Of a DNA stretch of 64,000 nucleotides, positions 1 to 10,028 are shown one piece after another. Below the pieces are notes generated by a model. The model was not told the DNA's origin, did not search any database, and was given only the letters and a program-made list of their open reading frames with translations. A program made the position numbers and the translations under genes. The stretch spans positions 58,744,520-58,808,519 of the forward strand of contig OY365808.1 in assembly GCA_959347315.1 (NCBI GenBank), given 5' to 3'. Position 1 is the stretch's first letter, and each line of letters opens with the position of its first letter. Source of the stretch: Bimastos eiseni (taxonomy: Eukaryota > Annelida > Clitellata > Crassiclitellata > Lumbricidae).

Positions 1-1694
1 TCATAGGCATTCTCATCTTTGGTATTTGGTATTTTTAATGTTGTTTTTAAAAAATGGGTATTTGTTTGGTTATGGAGGTATTATGTAGCTTGGATATTTT
101 CATGTTCTGTACTTTTGTCATTGGTATTTACTTCTGGGATATCATCGTTGAATAGACTGAACCTGGACAACACTGGCCACCCACTATGGCAGCCTCTGTT
201 GTTGGCCTGGATGATCCGTGGGTCATGCTTACAACTGACAACACCTTGAACAACTTTGCAACAATGCTATAGAAATCGTCTTATTGTTATTCCTGGATCA
301 CGTGTGTCATCTGAACAATGTTGTGGAAGGAAGGCAACATCATATAAAATAGTTGTACTTTTTCAAGCACAATTGTATTGTTTTTTTAACAATGAAACAA
401 ATTTATTTTTATTGACCTCAACTGCAACATTTGAAGATGAAACATATTATTAATTAAGAATTTATTATGGCATATTAGGTACAACAGGGAGGAAAGACCC
501 AAGGAATGACCGAGGTGCTGTAAGCTCGACCACCCACATTGATAGAGAAAGACACGCAAGGTGTCGAACTATCATCTAGTAGGGGGTATCTACTTACAGG
601 AAATTATGGGTGAACTTAGCAACTCGCACGAGAGGTTTAAAATATAACGAAATAAATTGTTTTATTAACACGTAAACGATAACTCTAATAATAATCAAAA
701 GACTTTAGAAATGAACATTAAACTTAATCTGCACAGCGTGTTTAGACGACCTAGTATACAAGCTTTAAGAGTTCTTTCACTTATACACTATCACGCTGAT
801 AATGAGTTCGTATATATAAAGTTGATAATCAATTACTCAGTTTGAGATTTCAGAATAATAATAATAAATATATGAATAATTTTATCTAGATAATGACACA
901 GTTACCGTCTACGTTCAATAGCGGAGTTCACCAATGCATCACTAGCGGCAGTTTCCCAAGATCTTAATCTACTTGACTATACCTTAATGAACCCACGGTC
1001 AACGAGCGATTCCAACCAGACAGGCCCTTTGTCTTTAGTGCGCGGCTATTTTATACCGAATCTCGTAGTCAGACAGAGCGGCAGTGCGGTCAGACCGAGC
1101 AGCGGGGTCAGCCGAATCTGAGGGACCTGATCCAAGAATACTGTTCCTCTAGTAAGCCTGATCTGTGAAACAGACTGCCAGGTCACCCAGTTTTGACCAA
1201 CCAGATATAAGAACACCACCGACAATGTATCCAACGAGCCACTAGTTTTGACCTCTGGAGCCGGCCGAATACCTTTACTAAAAATACAGGCCGTCAGACC
1301 AACTAATATCATCACTAGTGCACAAGCAATGACTACCTATAGTGACCCAGATCCAGTCTTAAGCAATGCCTCCCTGGAGTGGTCTGTCTAACTATAACGT
1401 AGCATTATATTGACCCTATGATAGAACGGAGGTCCATATATAGACAATATAGGTCATTGTTTTACTTCTTAACTATAACTCTATTGTATTGTATTATGCA
1501 CAATCGTATTGTATTGTATTGCATGGGAGATCTACTGATGTCTTGTGTCTTAGGGTATACACCATGTTTAAAGATTCGATTTGATTGGACCTCATATACA
1601 TGTTGGTTTGCATGTCTGGGAATGGAGAGAATTGCTGGAGATGGCCCTAACTGTCACTAACTGATGATGATGATGCTGCTGCTTATGGTCTTAG
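1..1694. other. Upstream intronic/intergenic DNA, no gene recognised
   Basis: No exon with protein-like composition is seen before 1695. About 470-1400 is more GC-rich than its surroundings and may be an unclassified transposon remnant. 1485-1530 is a short (attgt)n-like simple repeat. The earlier part of the follistatin-like gene (signal peptide, Kazal, EF-hand, first half of Ig domain 1) must lie left of the window or in unrecognised exons here. Confidence 0.5.
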
Positions 1695-1812
1695 GTCTTT
1701 GACGATGGTTCTCTCTACATCAGTGACGTCTCTCTCTACCATGTCGGCAATTACTCCTGTCAGGATCGGCGGAATGATGACGTCATTCAGGTTCACATCG
1801 TCTCAGTGCGTG
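1695..1812 (+). CDS. FSTL5: FSTL4/5-like exon: end of Ig domain 1
   Basis: The acceptor is ...gtcttag and the donor gtcagt at 1813. Reading from 1695 in phase 0 gives DDGSLYISDVSLYHVGNYSC, the second half of an Ig fold with its second cysteine. The exon ends with one base (G) of a codon completed in the exon at 20045. The first half of this Ig domain was not found in the window. Confidence 0.8.
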
Positions 1813-3112
1813 GTCAGTTCGTTTCTATCACAAGCGTTTCTGTTTTGTTTCAGTTTTGATTTCTAACTAGAAGAAGTTTCCATTTTTTCCATTTCAGTTC
1901 CGTTTAGTTTCAATGTTTCCTTTAGTTTCTGCTTTGCTTTGCTTTGCTTTGCTTTGGAGCAAACCTAGACTCATTCAATAAAGTTTCAACATATTTTTCA
2001 GTTTCTAGTTTCGATTTGTGGTTCTGCCTAGTTTCAGTTTCTGTATTGACTTATTTTCTGTTCTTGTTTCAGTTGCAATCTGTACAATCGACTTACGATT
2101 TTATTCCTAAATTTACATTTGCTGTTGAATATTCGTTTATAGAGCTCAGTTGAGAAAGCAGCATTATTCTAAAAATTGGTATATCTGTGTTTAACAAGGT
2201 AGTGCAGTGATATGAGTCAGGTGAGGTGGAAAATTTATAAAATAGCATAAAATTTCAGCCATTTTTCCATCAACATACCAAAAGTTATTAAAATTTGGTG
2301 GAAATTTGACGAAATTCTGGCAAAAACAATTTTCCTTGGTTTATTTTGAGACATGGTGTATAACGCTCAAGAGGTAGGTGGGTGAGTTCCTGTTTTGTTA
2401 GCTCTATATTTTATATGGTGGGGGGAAAAACTATTCTTAGCTTATGCTATTTTGTCTGTTTGCCTGCCAATTGGAAACTCCATATGCCACGGACCTTCAT
2501 TGTTTAATCGAGTTCACAATACGTTGTGAACCAGAACTAGCACCATCAGCTGCCACCTGGTGAATTGATTTGACGTTCTTACTTATTATTTATAAGTCCA
2601 CTTTTAACAATTTCCTGTTTACAATTTCTGCAATTTCCTGTGCATAGTTTTAGACGCTCTTAAATTCAATTCTGTGTGATTTGTTTTGATTCTGGTTTAA
2701 ATTTAAATTAATTCACTTGAAATAATTATTTCTGTAGGTATTAATGTATTATCAAGATATTTGATTTCATTTTCTATAATATGGGTAATTTTTTATATGT
2801 TTGCTTAAATACCCAATTGTAGTTATAGTATACACTCTGTATCATATGCTATTAAATAGGTAGAGCTGTAACGCGAACCTATCGGTAAATACCTGATAGT
2901 GCTAAATTAAACCAATCGATTCTGTGTGATACTGTAATCCTCATTTCTAGTGCAAAACAGAAGGGAAATAACAATAATGTTTTCATAAAAGTTTCTAATT
3001 GTACAATACAATTATGTCGATTGTATGTCTTTTAATGTACTTATAGACTGGGGTGGGGTAGGTGGTAGGTAGCGTATCTGTTATATAATATAGGGTTAGG
3101 GGTCACCGCTGC
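1813..3112 (+). other. Intron DNA before the hAT-like repeat
   Basis: AT-rich intron sequence with a short (gcttt)n run near 1932-1955. The short ORFs have no protein-like character and nothing else can be supported. Confidence 0.5.
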
Positions 3113-3788
3113 TTGGGCATAACCGAGTAGACGATTTCCACCGAGCACCAAATCCGAATATTTGGATGAGCTATTTGCCGGATCTGGGTACGAACCGAAT
3201 AGTAACGACAAATCTGGCCAGCGACTGGCAACGAATACCATCCGTAGGCAAAGCATAGCTAACCTGACACGTGCGCAGCTACGGAGAACTATCTATAGTC
3301 AATGCAGAGTCAATAGCAATATTCTTCATATAGCATATCATCGCACTCTAGGCTATAACAATATATTTATTATTTAATAACTTTATTTGTGAAAAAATGT
3401 GAACGTTATAAAATTTGAAATATGAAGTTATCAACGACGTCTCTAATATTTGCCGGAAAGTGGGTGGAACCAATTCAAGCGGGAAAATTACTGATTTGGT
3501 TGCCACCTAGGGAATGCAACCAAAGGAAATTAAAATATATAAATTAACATTATTTAAAAAAAAATTCAATGGAATGTTAAGTTCTTGTGTAATTAATCAA
3601 TAACTTATAAGTAAGCCTATTAGTCCTAAATTTATTTGATCAAAAAATATTATTTTATAAAGAAATATTTTATCAATAAAAGTTATTTTTAGGTATTTGC
3701 GGGCTCAATATTTGCTTAGGCGAATACTTCCGAATAGTCCAATATTCGGCCAAAGCGAATGTCCGAGGCGATTTCCAGTTATGCCCTA
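3113..3788. mobile_element. Non-autonomous hAT-like element (family A, copy 1)
   Basis: The left end ttgggcataac is matched by a right end gttatgcccta, an inverted terminal repeat. The flanks accgctgc and acaggtgc agree at 6 of 8 positions, suggesting an old 8 bp target duplication. The body is closely similar to 39975-40797 (shared tatttggatg, atctggccagcga, ctacggagaactatctatag), and its right part is similar to the reverse complement of 31532-31838. Confidence 0.7.
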
Positions 3789-4099
3789 ACAGGTGCTCTT
3801 TTATAACTTTATTATAAGCAGGGGATCGGCCAAAAATTGAGATTTTATGCGTTATATAATATGTGAACGGCCCAAGAGAAGAGATATTGTGTGAGTCTAG
3901 TTTTGCTCGTAACCAAACGTTTCTTGTACAGAGTTGTCCACAAGTTGGGTCGGGACGGGTCGGGTCACGAATATTTGTAGATTAGGCGGTGCGGGTCGGG
4001 TCAAGATCCTGGCTGGTCGGATTGGGTCGGGTTCCAAACCCGGACCCATTTAGACCCACCAATTTTTTCAAAGCTTAATTTTCAACTCAGTGCTATTTA

Positions 4100-4309
4100 A
4101 GTAGTTATATTCGTTGCTACCTAGTGCATCTAATCTATATACACCTATAATCACATCAAATCAACCAATAATTTGGTTATATTCGCTTTGTACTTAGGTT
4201 ATAATATTAACCTAACTCATAAACAGGCAAAAAACCCTAGCCACATGTGGATGTGTTGCGTCCAAGCAAGCTCGTATCAAATAAACTAACCATCTAGCGT
4301 TGCAAAAGC
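4100..4309 (+). repeat. Polinton left terminal inverted repeat
   Basis: About 210 bp matching the reverse complement of 18363-18584 with 12 mismatches. It starts AGTAGTTATATTCG as Polintons typically do, contains the palindrome CCACATGTGG (4242-4251), and ends at GTTGCAAAAGC. Confidence 0.92.
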
Positions 4310-4379
4310 CAGACAATCGACACATTTATCCATGCAACGAAGACGCTATATTAGCCTCAAGCAAAAAGAATATAATCAG

Positions 4380-4445
4380 TTCATTTGTCTATGTCTGTCT
4401 ATCTATCTGTCTATGTCTGTCTGTCTATGTCTGTCTATGTCTATT
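4380..4445 (+). repeat. (tctatgtctg)n simple repeat inside the Polinton
   Basis: Imperfect tctatctg / tctatgtctg repeats just inside the left TIR. The overlapping 89- and 90-codon ORFs are artefacts of the repeat. Confidence 0.8.
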
Positions 4446-4759
4446 TCATATTTCTCTGCAAGTATTCGTTGTTGCTGTCATCCATTTTACGGCGATGGGT
4501 ACAAACAAGCGATTTCCACTGTGTTGGGTCATTGTTCTGCTTCTAGTGTTAGTCCAAGTGACACAATGACTAGGTTCTTTATAATAAGAGCACTTATGTC
4601 ATAATCAGCTTATTAGTTGCCTCTTCGAGCGTCTCTAACCCACGTGAACTCTAATTCTAATCGATAGGCGTTATCGAGAACATCGACAAGGGTTCGAAAC
4701 TTCCTAACGTACTCGTAGACATTCGTTCGTCAGGAAAAGCCACCTCGTTATCGCCGGTT

Positions 4760-5011
4760 TCACTCAGCAGCGTCGTCTGCAAGCGCCTGAATCTCAGTTA
4801 GAATTCGTGCAGCTTCGTTCTTTAGGAAAACCAGTTCGTCAGCTGTTGCGCGAAGAACCGCCATCATTTCTCTCATTCGCTGTCTCTGTTTAAGATCTTT
4901 CGCTTTTATCTTTCGAATCTTCATTAATTCGTGTTCTTTTCTCCCAATATTCGTGGGTCTTTCGTTCGCCAGGCTCTGTATGAAATTTTGAAGCTCATCA
5001 CCCATCTTCAC
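4760..5011 (-). CDS. Small coiled-coil protein of the Polinton, function unknown
   Basis: An intact 83-codon ORF, the leftmost gene and co-directional with the integrase. It is rich in Lys, Arg, Glu and Met, with long heptad-like stretches (residues about 25-75) and no cysteines, so an amphipathic helical or coiled-coil protein is likely. No family was recognised. About 265 bp of non-coding DNA separates it from the integrase stop, with several GTCACG repeats between. It could also be a C-terminal remnant of a larger gene. Confidence 0.45.
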   Translation of the reverse strand: MKMGDELQNFIQSLANERPTNIGRKEHELMKIRKIKAKDLKQRQRMREMMAVLRATADELVFLKNEAARILTEIQALADDAAE

Positions 5012-5276
5012 AGAAAGCTGTCACGCCTCGTTCTCATACGTTTAGAAAAGAGACCCTGTCACGCTTCGTCCTTATTTGTGACAGGATTCACGGTCACTTC
5101 CGTCACGTTAAATACCTCTGACTGAAGCTGATGTCACGAGTTATCGAAATAATGAGAACGCTTGTTTGACGCCAACGCAGGCAGACTCATCGTCACGAGA
5201 TGGAACAACGTAGGTCGTAGGATGAACTATGACGCAAGTCTGGTAGGAATTTCTAAAGTTTCGATATAACTCATCA

Positions 5277-6125
5277 TCACATGATCACCAAGTCTTCATT
5301 ATCTACCCACGAATTACGTGATTCAGGGTAACCGAGCCATTTTACCAGCGATTTCTTCCCACGTTTCCTGATAATCTTTTCTATTCTAAATATCTCTTGA
5401 GTGCTTTTTTGTAGCTTCTGTTTATAAAATGAACTCTGTATTTCCTCTCCATTATAATCAGTAATCTTATAAGTTGGTGGATCTGTGTATTGAATTTGAG
5501 TAATAGTAAAAATCTCTTTCGTCCATCTAGGCGTGTATCCCTGTTCAAATATATTCTTTTTCTTAGTTATTCTAACTTTATCACCGATTGAAAACCTAGG
5601 CACAATAGACTCTAAGACCTCGTCGCCGTATAAATTCATAAATACAGTTTTATTTTCATTTATTTTCAAACTAGCTTCAGAGGGCGTCATTTTAATGGAA
5701 GAATGCCTAGTCTCATTATAATTACTAACCATATAATCCAACACATCGATATATCTTTTAGTTGAATTAGCTGTAAAGTACTTAAACGTTTTCTCTCTCA
5801 TTGTCCGGTTCCATTTCTCAACCACGCAGGATATTTCCTCGTTTTCAGTAGAATATAACTCAACCAATTCCCGGACATTTTTATTATAAAATTCTTTTCC
5901 TTTGTCCACCCATAGTTTACCGGGTCTTCTACCGCTCTCTAATATTTTCAAGAAACCAAAAGCTGTAGATTTTCCACTCTTATCATATAACAGCACGATC
6001 CACCCGTACTTGGAAAACACATCTATGACGGTTAATAGATATTTCACACCATCGTTATCTTTAGCGAAGGCCTGCATATCGACTAGATCAGCAGCCCAAA
6101 TCTCATCTATTCCACTAACGTACAC
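5277..6125 (-). CDS. Polinton retroviral-like integrase with chromodomain
   Basis: The rve (DDE) integrase that inserts Polinton DNA and makes 6 bp duplications. Acidic residues are visible as W-AAD13-LVDM, WVD74-KGKEF and VVE103-KWNRTM. The D74-E103 gap is only 28 residues, shorter than the ~33-35 usual in such integrases, suggesting a small in-frame deletion. The C-terminus (about 245-282: FRIEKIIRKRG...VKWLGYPES..SW) is a chromodomain. This ORF opens on a GTG, but coding similarity continues upstream to about 6178 in two frames (LANELH, then PV.HFRKRKV), so the N-terminus was lost by frameshift. The zinc-binding N-terminal domain typical of retroviral integrases is not visible. The core is among the better preserved genes. 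Confidence 0.9.
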   Translation of the reverse strand: MYVSGIDEIWAADLVDMQAFAKDNDGVKYLLTVIDVFSKYGWIVLLYDKSGKSTAFGFLKILESGRRPGKLWVDKGKEFYNKNVRELVELYSTENEEISCVVEKWNRTMREKTFKYFTANSTKRYIDVLDYMVSNYNETRHSSIKMTPSEASLKINENKTVFMNLYGDEVLESIVPRFSIGDKVRITKKKNIFEQGYTPRWTKEIFTITQIQYTDPPTYKITDYNGEEIQSSFYKQKLQKSTQEIFRIEKIIRKRGKKSLVKWLGYPESRNSWVDNEDLVIM

Positions 6126-6179
6126 CTTTCTCTTTCTAAAATGCCATACTACAGGTTATGCAATTCATTCGCTAATTGA

Positions 6180-6722
6180 TTAGTCCATTTCAGATCGGAT
6201 TGTAATTTTCGCTTTTTTTAAACCTAACCCCAGGCTCGCTTTAGTGGATAATATAGGTTTGACTATAGCTCTCTCTATTCTCTCCCGCAAGCTAGGATTA
6301 TGTATATTATTCAATTCATTAATCATTGCTCTATCGGCGACATTCCTAGAAGCCGTGTCCGTGTGCTGGTTGTAAGCTAAATCATGATAATAGGCAGCGT
6401 TATCGACTCTATCAACGGGTTTAGACCAAGCTTTTGGAGTTCCATCGGGATTCAATCTCAAATCCAGTCTAGTTCCTGGTCCTGTAAACTGATGTCCCGG
6501 CAAGTGCATCGCACCTGGAAATTTAGCCCATGGTAACTTAATACCGCTAGTTACTGAATTTAGAGACCAAACCAGATCCCCACCTTCTACAGCTTTCACG
6601 AATCGAGTCTTTGTTTTTCCACAAACATCACACGTGCCTCTAAGCATCGGCCTTCCATTCTTCGTTATAACAGTCTGTACATTTTTAGTTTCAGTATGAG
6701 TTTTACACTTTACGCAATACAT
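6180..6722 (-). CDS. Zn-ribbon plus PLA2-like protein of the Polinton
   Basis: 180 codons. Residues 1-43 form a zinc ribbon (CVKC at 3-6, CDVC at 31-34) resembling the DUF5679 group. Residues about 65-145 resemble the phospholipase A2 domain of parvovirus VP1: a calcium loop FTGPGT (79-84) and the catalytic pair HD (113-114) followed by LAY. In parvoviruses this enzyme helps particles leave endosomes; a similar role here is inference. The start ATG lies in a perfect inverted repeat shared with the divergent ATPase gene. The stop falls just before integrase-like sequence that continues one base out of frame, suggesting the two were once one longer ORF. Confidence 0.8.
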   Translation of the reverse strand: MYCVKCKTHTETKNVQTVITKNGRPMLRGTCDVCGKTKTRFVKAVEGGDLVWSLNSVTSGIKLPWAKFPGAMHLPGHQFTGPGTRLDLRLNPDGTPKAWSKPVDRVDNAAYYHDLAYNQHTDTASRNVADRAMINELNNIHNPSLRERIERAIVKPILSTKASLGLGLKKAKITIRSEMD

Positions 6723-6751
6723 TTTAAATACAATTAGATATATTTAAAATG
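6720..6751. promoter_or_regulatory. Bidirectional start region: inverted repeat with two start codons
   Basis: CATTTTAAATA (6720-6730) and TATTTAAAATG (6741-6751) are exact reverse complements separated by 10 bp. The outer bases of each arm are the start codons of the minus-strand Zn-ribbon/PLA2 gene and the plus-strand ATPase gene. Only 26 bp separate the two ATGs, so both promoters must be contained here or overlap coding sequence. Confidence 0.7.
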
Positions 6752-7527
6752 GAAGTCAAACAAAATTTATCGTGGAACGACATATTATCCAAGAGATTCA
6801 ATAACCCTCTTTTACCTAGAAGTATAAGCGGGTTAATCGCAGGAAAGTCTGGATGCGGTAAGACGACGCTACTGTTGAACTTATTTCTACAACCCGGATG
6901 GTTAGATTATGACAATCTGCAAGTATTCGGAAGGTCTCTCTTTCAACCAGAGTGTGAAATTCTGAAAAAAGCATTTGACGAAAAAATACCTAAAGAATCC
7001 ATCGTTGGATTATTCGATTGCCAAGATGAGATCATGAGACAAAATCTATCACCAGCATTTGTAGTTGAGCAAATGGCTAAACACTTGGTTAAAAAATCTG
7101 ATATTTCTTCCAAGTTCTTTGAATCAGCAGAAGATGTGCCAGATCCGAGAGAATTGAATCGTGATAAGAAGAACTGATGATTTTCGACGATTTACAGTTA
7201 GAAAAATAGAATAAATGCGAGACTTATTACATCCGAGGAAGACACAGTAGCGTCGACAGTTTCTATCTAGCACAGAATTATTTCAAACTACCGAGACAGA
7301 CAATTAGAGAGAATGTAAACTTTATCTGTTTGTTTCCCCAAGACCTGAAAAATATTGATCACATCTACAACGACTACGTTAGTACAGACATGTCTAAGGA
7401 GGAGTTTAGAAAACTATGCAAAACAGCGTGGAAGCAACTTCACGGATTTGTAGTAATAGACCAGACTAGTAATAAGAATAACGGAAAGTACAGATGCGGT
7501 TTCGATGAATTCTACATTCCATTATAA
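6749..7527 (+). pseudogene. FtsK/HerA-type genome-packaging ATPase (broken)
   Basis: The A32-like packaging ATPase of Polintons, which pumps DNA into capsids. The Walker A loop GKSGCGKT is at residues 32-39. The first ORF stops at 7175-7177. The Walker B-like segment IFDDLQ follows immediately in another frame, and a TAG at 7207-7209 interrupts that frame. The conserved block YLAQNYFKLPRQTIREN and a C-terminus ending at 7527 follow. So there is at least one frameshift and one nonsense mutation in about 259 codons. The gene starts at an ATTTAAAATG motif and is followed by the penton-like gene. Confidence 0.88.
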
Positions 7528-7549
7528 ATAAATCTTTGCTAATTTAAAA

Positions 7550-8341
7550 ATGGAATCGATTCTACAAAAGATTGCAGACAATACCGAAAGGATTGCTCGT
7601 TACACAGAGCCAAAGTCATCGTTTTACATATTATCAAGTGACAAAACTTCACAAATAAGGACTTGATTCAATCCGTTGATTCAGTTCGAAAAAGATATAA
7701 AGTACGAGATGGCTCTTGTCAATCTGGAAACATATTTTTCATTCCCAAACATAGACGCGACTAACAACAGCTTTTCGTATTCGCCGAATGGGGGAGGTGT
7801 TTGGGTTACTATACACATCCCTGTAGGCTGTTATGAAATTACAGACATTAACGAATACGTGCAGAGAAGCATGAGAGCAAAGGAGCATTATGATATGATT
7901 AACGGAGAATACAATATTAAGATAGAAGCGAAAGGCAATACATTGAAGACCGTTTTGCATATAGTGGAGAATTACATGGATGATTTTTGGGCGTTGAACT
8001 CTATCGGAAAAGTCCTAGGTTTCAATAGGTGGCGATATACCGAGGGGTACCTAGAATCAGAGAATATAGTAGACATAATGAGTGTTACTAATCTGAGGGT
8101 TACGAGCGATATCATCGGAGCATTCTATAGCAACGGAACTGCAGATAACACTATCTATTCCTTCTTCCCGAATGTAGGACATGGCTATAAGATGATTGAA
8201 ACTCCGAGAAATTTGATATATCTTCCATTCACCCTATCCACGATTTCGACGATGGAAACGTCTCTCACCGATCAGAATGGTAAACTAATTAATCTACGAG
8301 GTGAGAAATTATCGACGCGGTTTCATATTAGAGAAGCTTAA
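7550..8341 (+). pseudogene. Penton-like minor capsid protein (one nonsense mutation)
   Basis: The ATG at 7550 lies in AATTTAAAAATG. The frame runs to 8341 (264 codons) with a single in-frame TGA at 7664-7666 (codon 39). After it the ORF is clean. The C-terminal block METSLTDQNGKLINLRGEKL...FHIRE is the hallmark of Polinton/adintovirus minor capsid (penton base homologue) proteins, single jelly-roll proteins that form capsid vertices. Its position between ATPase and pX-like genes fits the usual order. Confidence 0.82.
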
Positions 8342-8365
8342 TAGATTTTATAGTTTTTATATAAA

Positions 8366-8968
8366 ATGAGTCGATACACGAACGTCAAAGTCAATATTTC
8401 AGAAGGACAAAACGATAAAATTAAAAGATCGCTAGAAGCGGGAACAGGTGTTAGTATTGGATTAAACTACAGCGATTTAAACGGAGAGCATGTGTCAGCT
8501 CTTACCCAAGCACAACTCAATAAACTAGCTAAAGCGTATCAGGATGTGAAAGGCGTGACTATAAAAATCAGTAAAACGCAATTAATACATAGCGCTAAAG
8601 TCGAAGGTGGCTTTATCGGCGCCATTTTACCGTTTCTAGCAACTGCTGGCAAATTCCTACTATCTAGCGTATTACCGAGCTTAGCAACGAGTGCATTAAC
8701 TGGAATAGGCGCGGCAGCTGGTTCTAAAGTAATTGATAAAGTCACCGGAACGGGTGGGGCTATGTATCTCAATACTCGAGGTAAAAACTACAAGATAGTG
8801 CAACAGGGGGAGGGCTTATACATGAAGCCATACCAAGGATCTGGATTAAACGGCGCGGGAGAAGGTCTGTATCTGAAAAGAGGTAATGGGTTCATAAATG
8901 GGGAAGGACTTATCTTAGGACCAGATTCGCCATTTAAAAACATTCCGCTTCTCGGATTGTTACTTTAA
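8366..8968 (+). CDS. pX/pVI-like virion core protein (intact)
   Basis: 200 intact codons starting at TATATAAAATG. The N-terminal ~80 residues are polar with repeated short segments (LSEGQ-like, LTQAQLNKL, ISKTQL). Residues about 82-120 form a hydrophobic Ala/Leu/Gly segment (GAILPFLATAGKFLLSS). The C-terminus holds Gly-rich repeats GEGLYMKP, GEGLYLKR, GEGLIL. This architecture matches a common Polinton/adintovirus protein compared in the literature to adenovirus core or membrane-lytic proteins; function is inferred. It is one of few undamaged genes here. Confidence 0.75.
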   Translation: MSRYTNVKVNISEGQNDKIKRSLEAGTGVSIGLNYSDLNGEHVSALTQAQLNKLAKAYQDVKGVTIKISKTQLIHSAKVEGGFIGAILPFLATAGKFLLSSVLPSLATSALTGIGAAAGSKVIDKVTGTGGAMYLNTRGKNYKIVQQGEGLYMKPYQGSGLNGAGEGLYLKRGNGFINGEGLILGPDSPFKNIPLLGLLL

Positions 8969-8989
8969 AAAATATATTGCATGTATAAA

Positions 8990-9401
8990 ATGTCTCTATT
9001 TCCAATTCATAAAATGGGGTGGACGAAACCAAAAATTGGTCCAGAAGTATGGACTCAGCCGAGATCCGTCAGATAGAAGGAGTGTGAAAGTATGTGGGAT
9101 GCTAAGTATAGGCCTCAAAGACAAATGGGCGGTCTAAGGTGGGAGTTTTTTTGCTCAAGAAGAGATAACTATTCATTCACAAGAGACGGTTGTTTTACCG
9201 TTAGGTTTAGGTGTCCGAATGACGAAAGGATGGTGTAAAATTTCGCTCCATCCGGAATTTATAGAAGCGGGGTGTCGTCTGCTAAGCGATACCGTTACTG
9301 GATTCGCGGAAGAAATTTTACTCGATATTAAGAATTTTAGAGATCTTGGGACTGTCACCATAAACGAAGGAGACTCGTTATGTTATGTGAATTACGAATA
9401 A
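8990..9401 (+). pseudogene. dUTPase-like protein (frameshifted)
   Basis: An ATG in TGTATAAAATG opens a frame that stops after about 28 codons. A second frame carries ETVVLPLGLGVRMTKGW..., VTGFAEEILLDIKN and VTINEGDSLCYV to 9401, resembling the beta-strand pattern of trimeric dUTPases. The canonical catalytic motifs are weak or absent in what remains, so it may be a non-enzymatic dUTPase-fold protein. A structure-based search would be needed to confirm. Confidence 0.5.
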
Positions 9402-9441
9402 AATTGAATTCCATTTTAATAATATTCATTGATATTATAAA

Positions 9442-10026
9442 ATGGAATTGAACAAAGCAGACACTTATCGCCATCAGAAAATATCTGAAATTCAACAGGA
9501 AATCTTACGAGAACGTGAAAAGAGAGAAAAAATCTGTAAAAAGTATCAAAAGGGTGTTAAACTTGTTGAAGCGTTGGGGGGTTTGTTAACCCTTACATCT
9601 TCGGGACTCAGCGTATTAGGTGTAACTTTTCTAAGTTCAGTCGTAGCTGCACCTGCCGCTACTATCGTGGTATCTTTATCCGCTGGAGCTGAAGCACTAT
9701 CTCTGATATCCACCCAAGTCCGCCGAATATTATCTCTGCTGCAAGAAAAACATGCAAAGATCATGACTATAGCCAAAGGGAAACTCAATTCGATCAGCGG
9801 CCTTGTTTCAAAAGCCCTAGATGATAATAATATCTCAGACTTGGAATATTCTGTTATTCTAAGTGAATTCGAGAAATTTAATCAGATGAAGAAAGAGGTT
9901 AGGAGTAAAACCAATATCAACATAGATGAAGCGACGAAACACTTAGGTAAAACGAATACTAAACGAACGTTTATTTATGTTTTATTTTTTACGTTTTTAC
10001 GTTTAAATATTATGTTTCCAACTTAA
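9442..10026 (+). CDS. Conserved Polinton protein, coiled coil plus hydrophobic hairpin
   Basis: 194 codons starting at TATTATAAAATG. The layout is an N-terminal charged helix (about 10-36, ISEIQQEILREREKREK), a hydrophobic Gly/Ala/Leu region (about 44-90) compatible with two membrane-spanning helices, and a charged helical C-terminal part containing ISDLEYSVILSEFEKFNQMK. This family recurs in animal Polintons but I know of no assigned function; a membrane-associated virion or host-interaction role is a guess. The last ~25 residues are unusually Phe/Leu-rich and may be out of frame. Confidence 0.65.
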   Translation: MELNKADTYRHQKISEIQQEILREREKREKICKKYQKGVKLVEALGGLLTLTSSGLSVLGVTFLSSVVAAPAATIVVSLSAGAEALSLISTQVRRILSLLQEKHAKIMTIAKGKLNSISGLVSKALDDNNISDLEYSVILSEFEKFNQMKKEVRSKTNINIDEATKHLGKTNTKRTFIYVLFFTFLRLNIMFPT

Positions 10027-10028
10027 AA

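Noticed and set aside
1046..1315. 89-codon minus-strand ORF
   Set aside because: GC-richer patch of probable transposon origin, without motifs or splice support.
4300..4604. 89- and 90-codon ORFs beside the left TIR
   Set aside because: They overlap the (tctatgtctg)n simple repeat in two frames; Cys/Leu/Ser repeats are artefacts.
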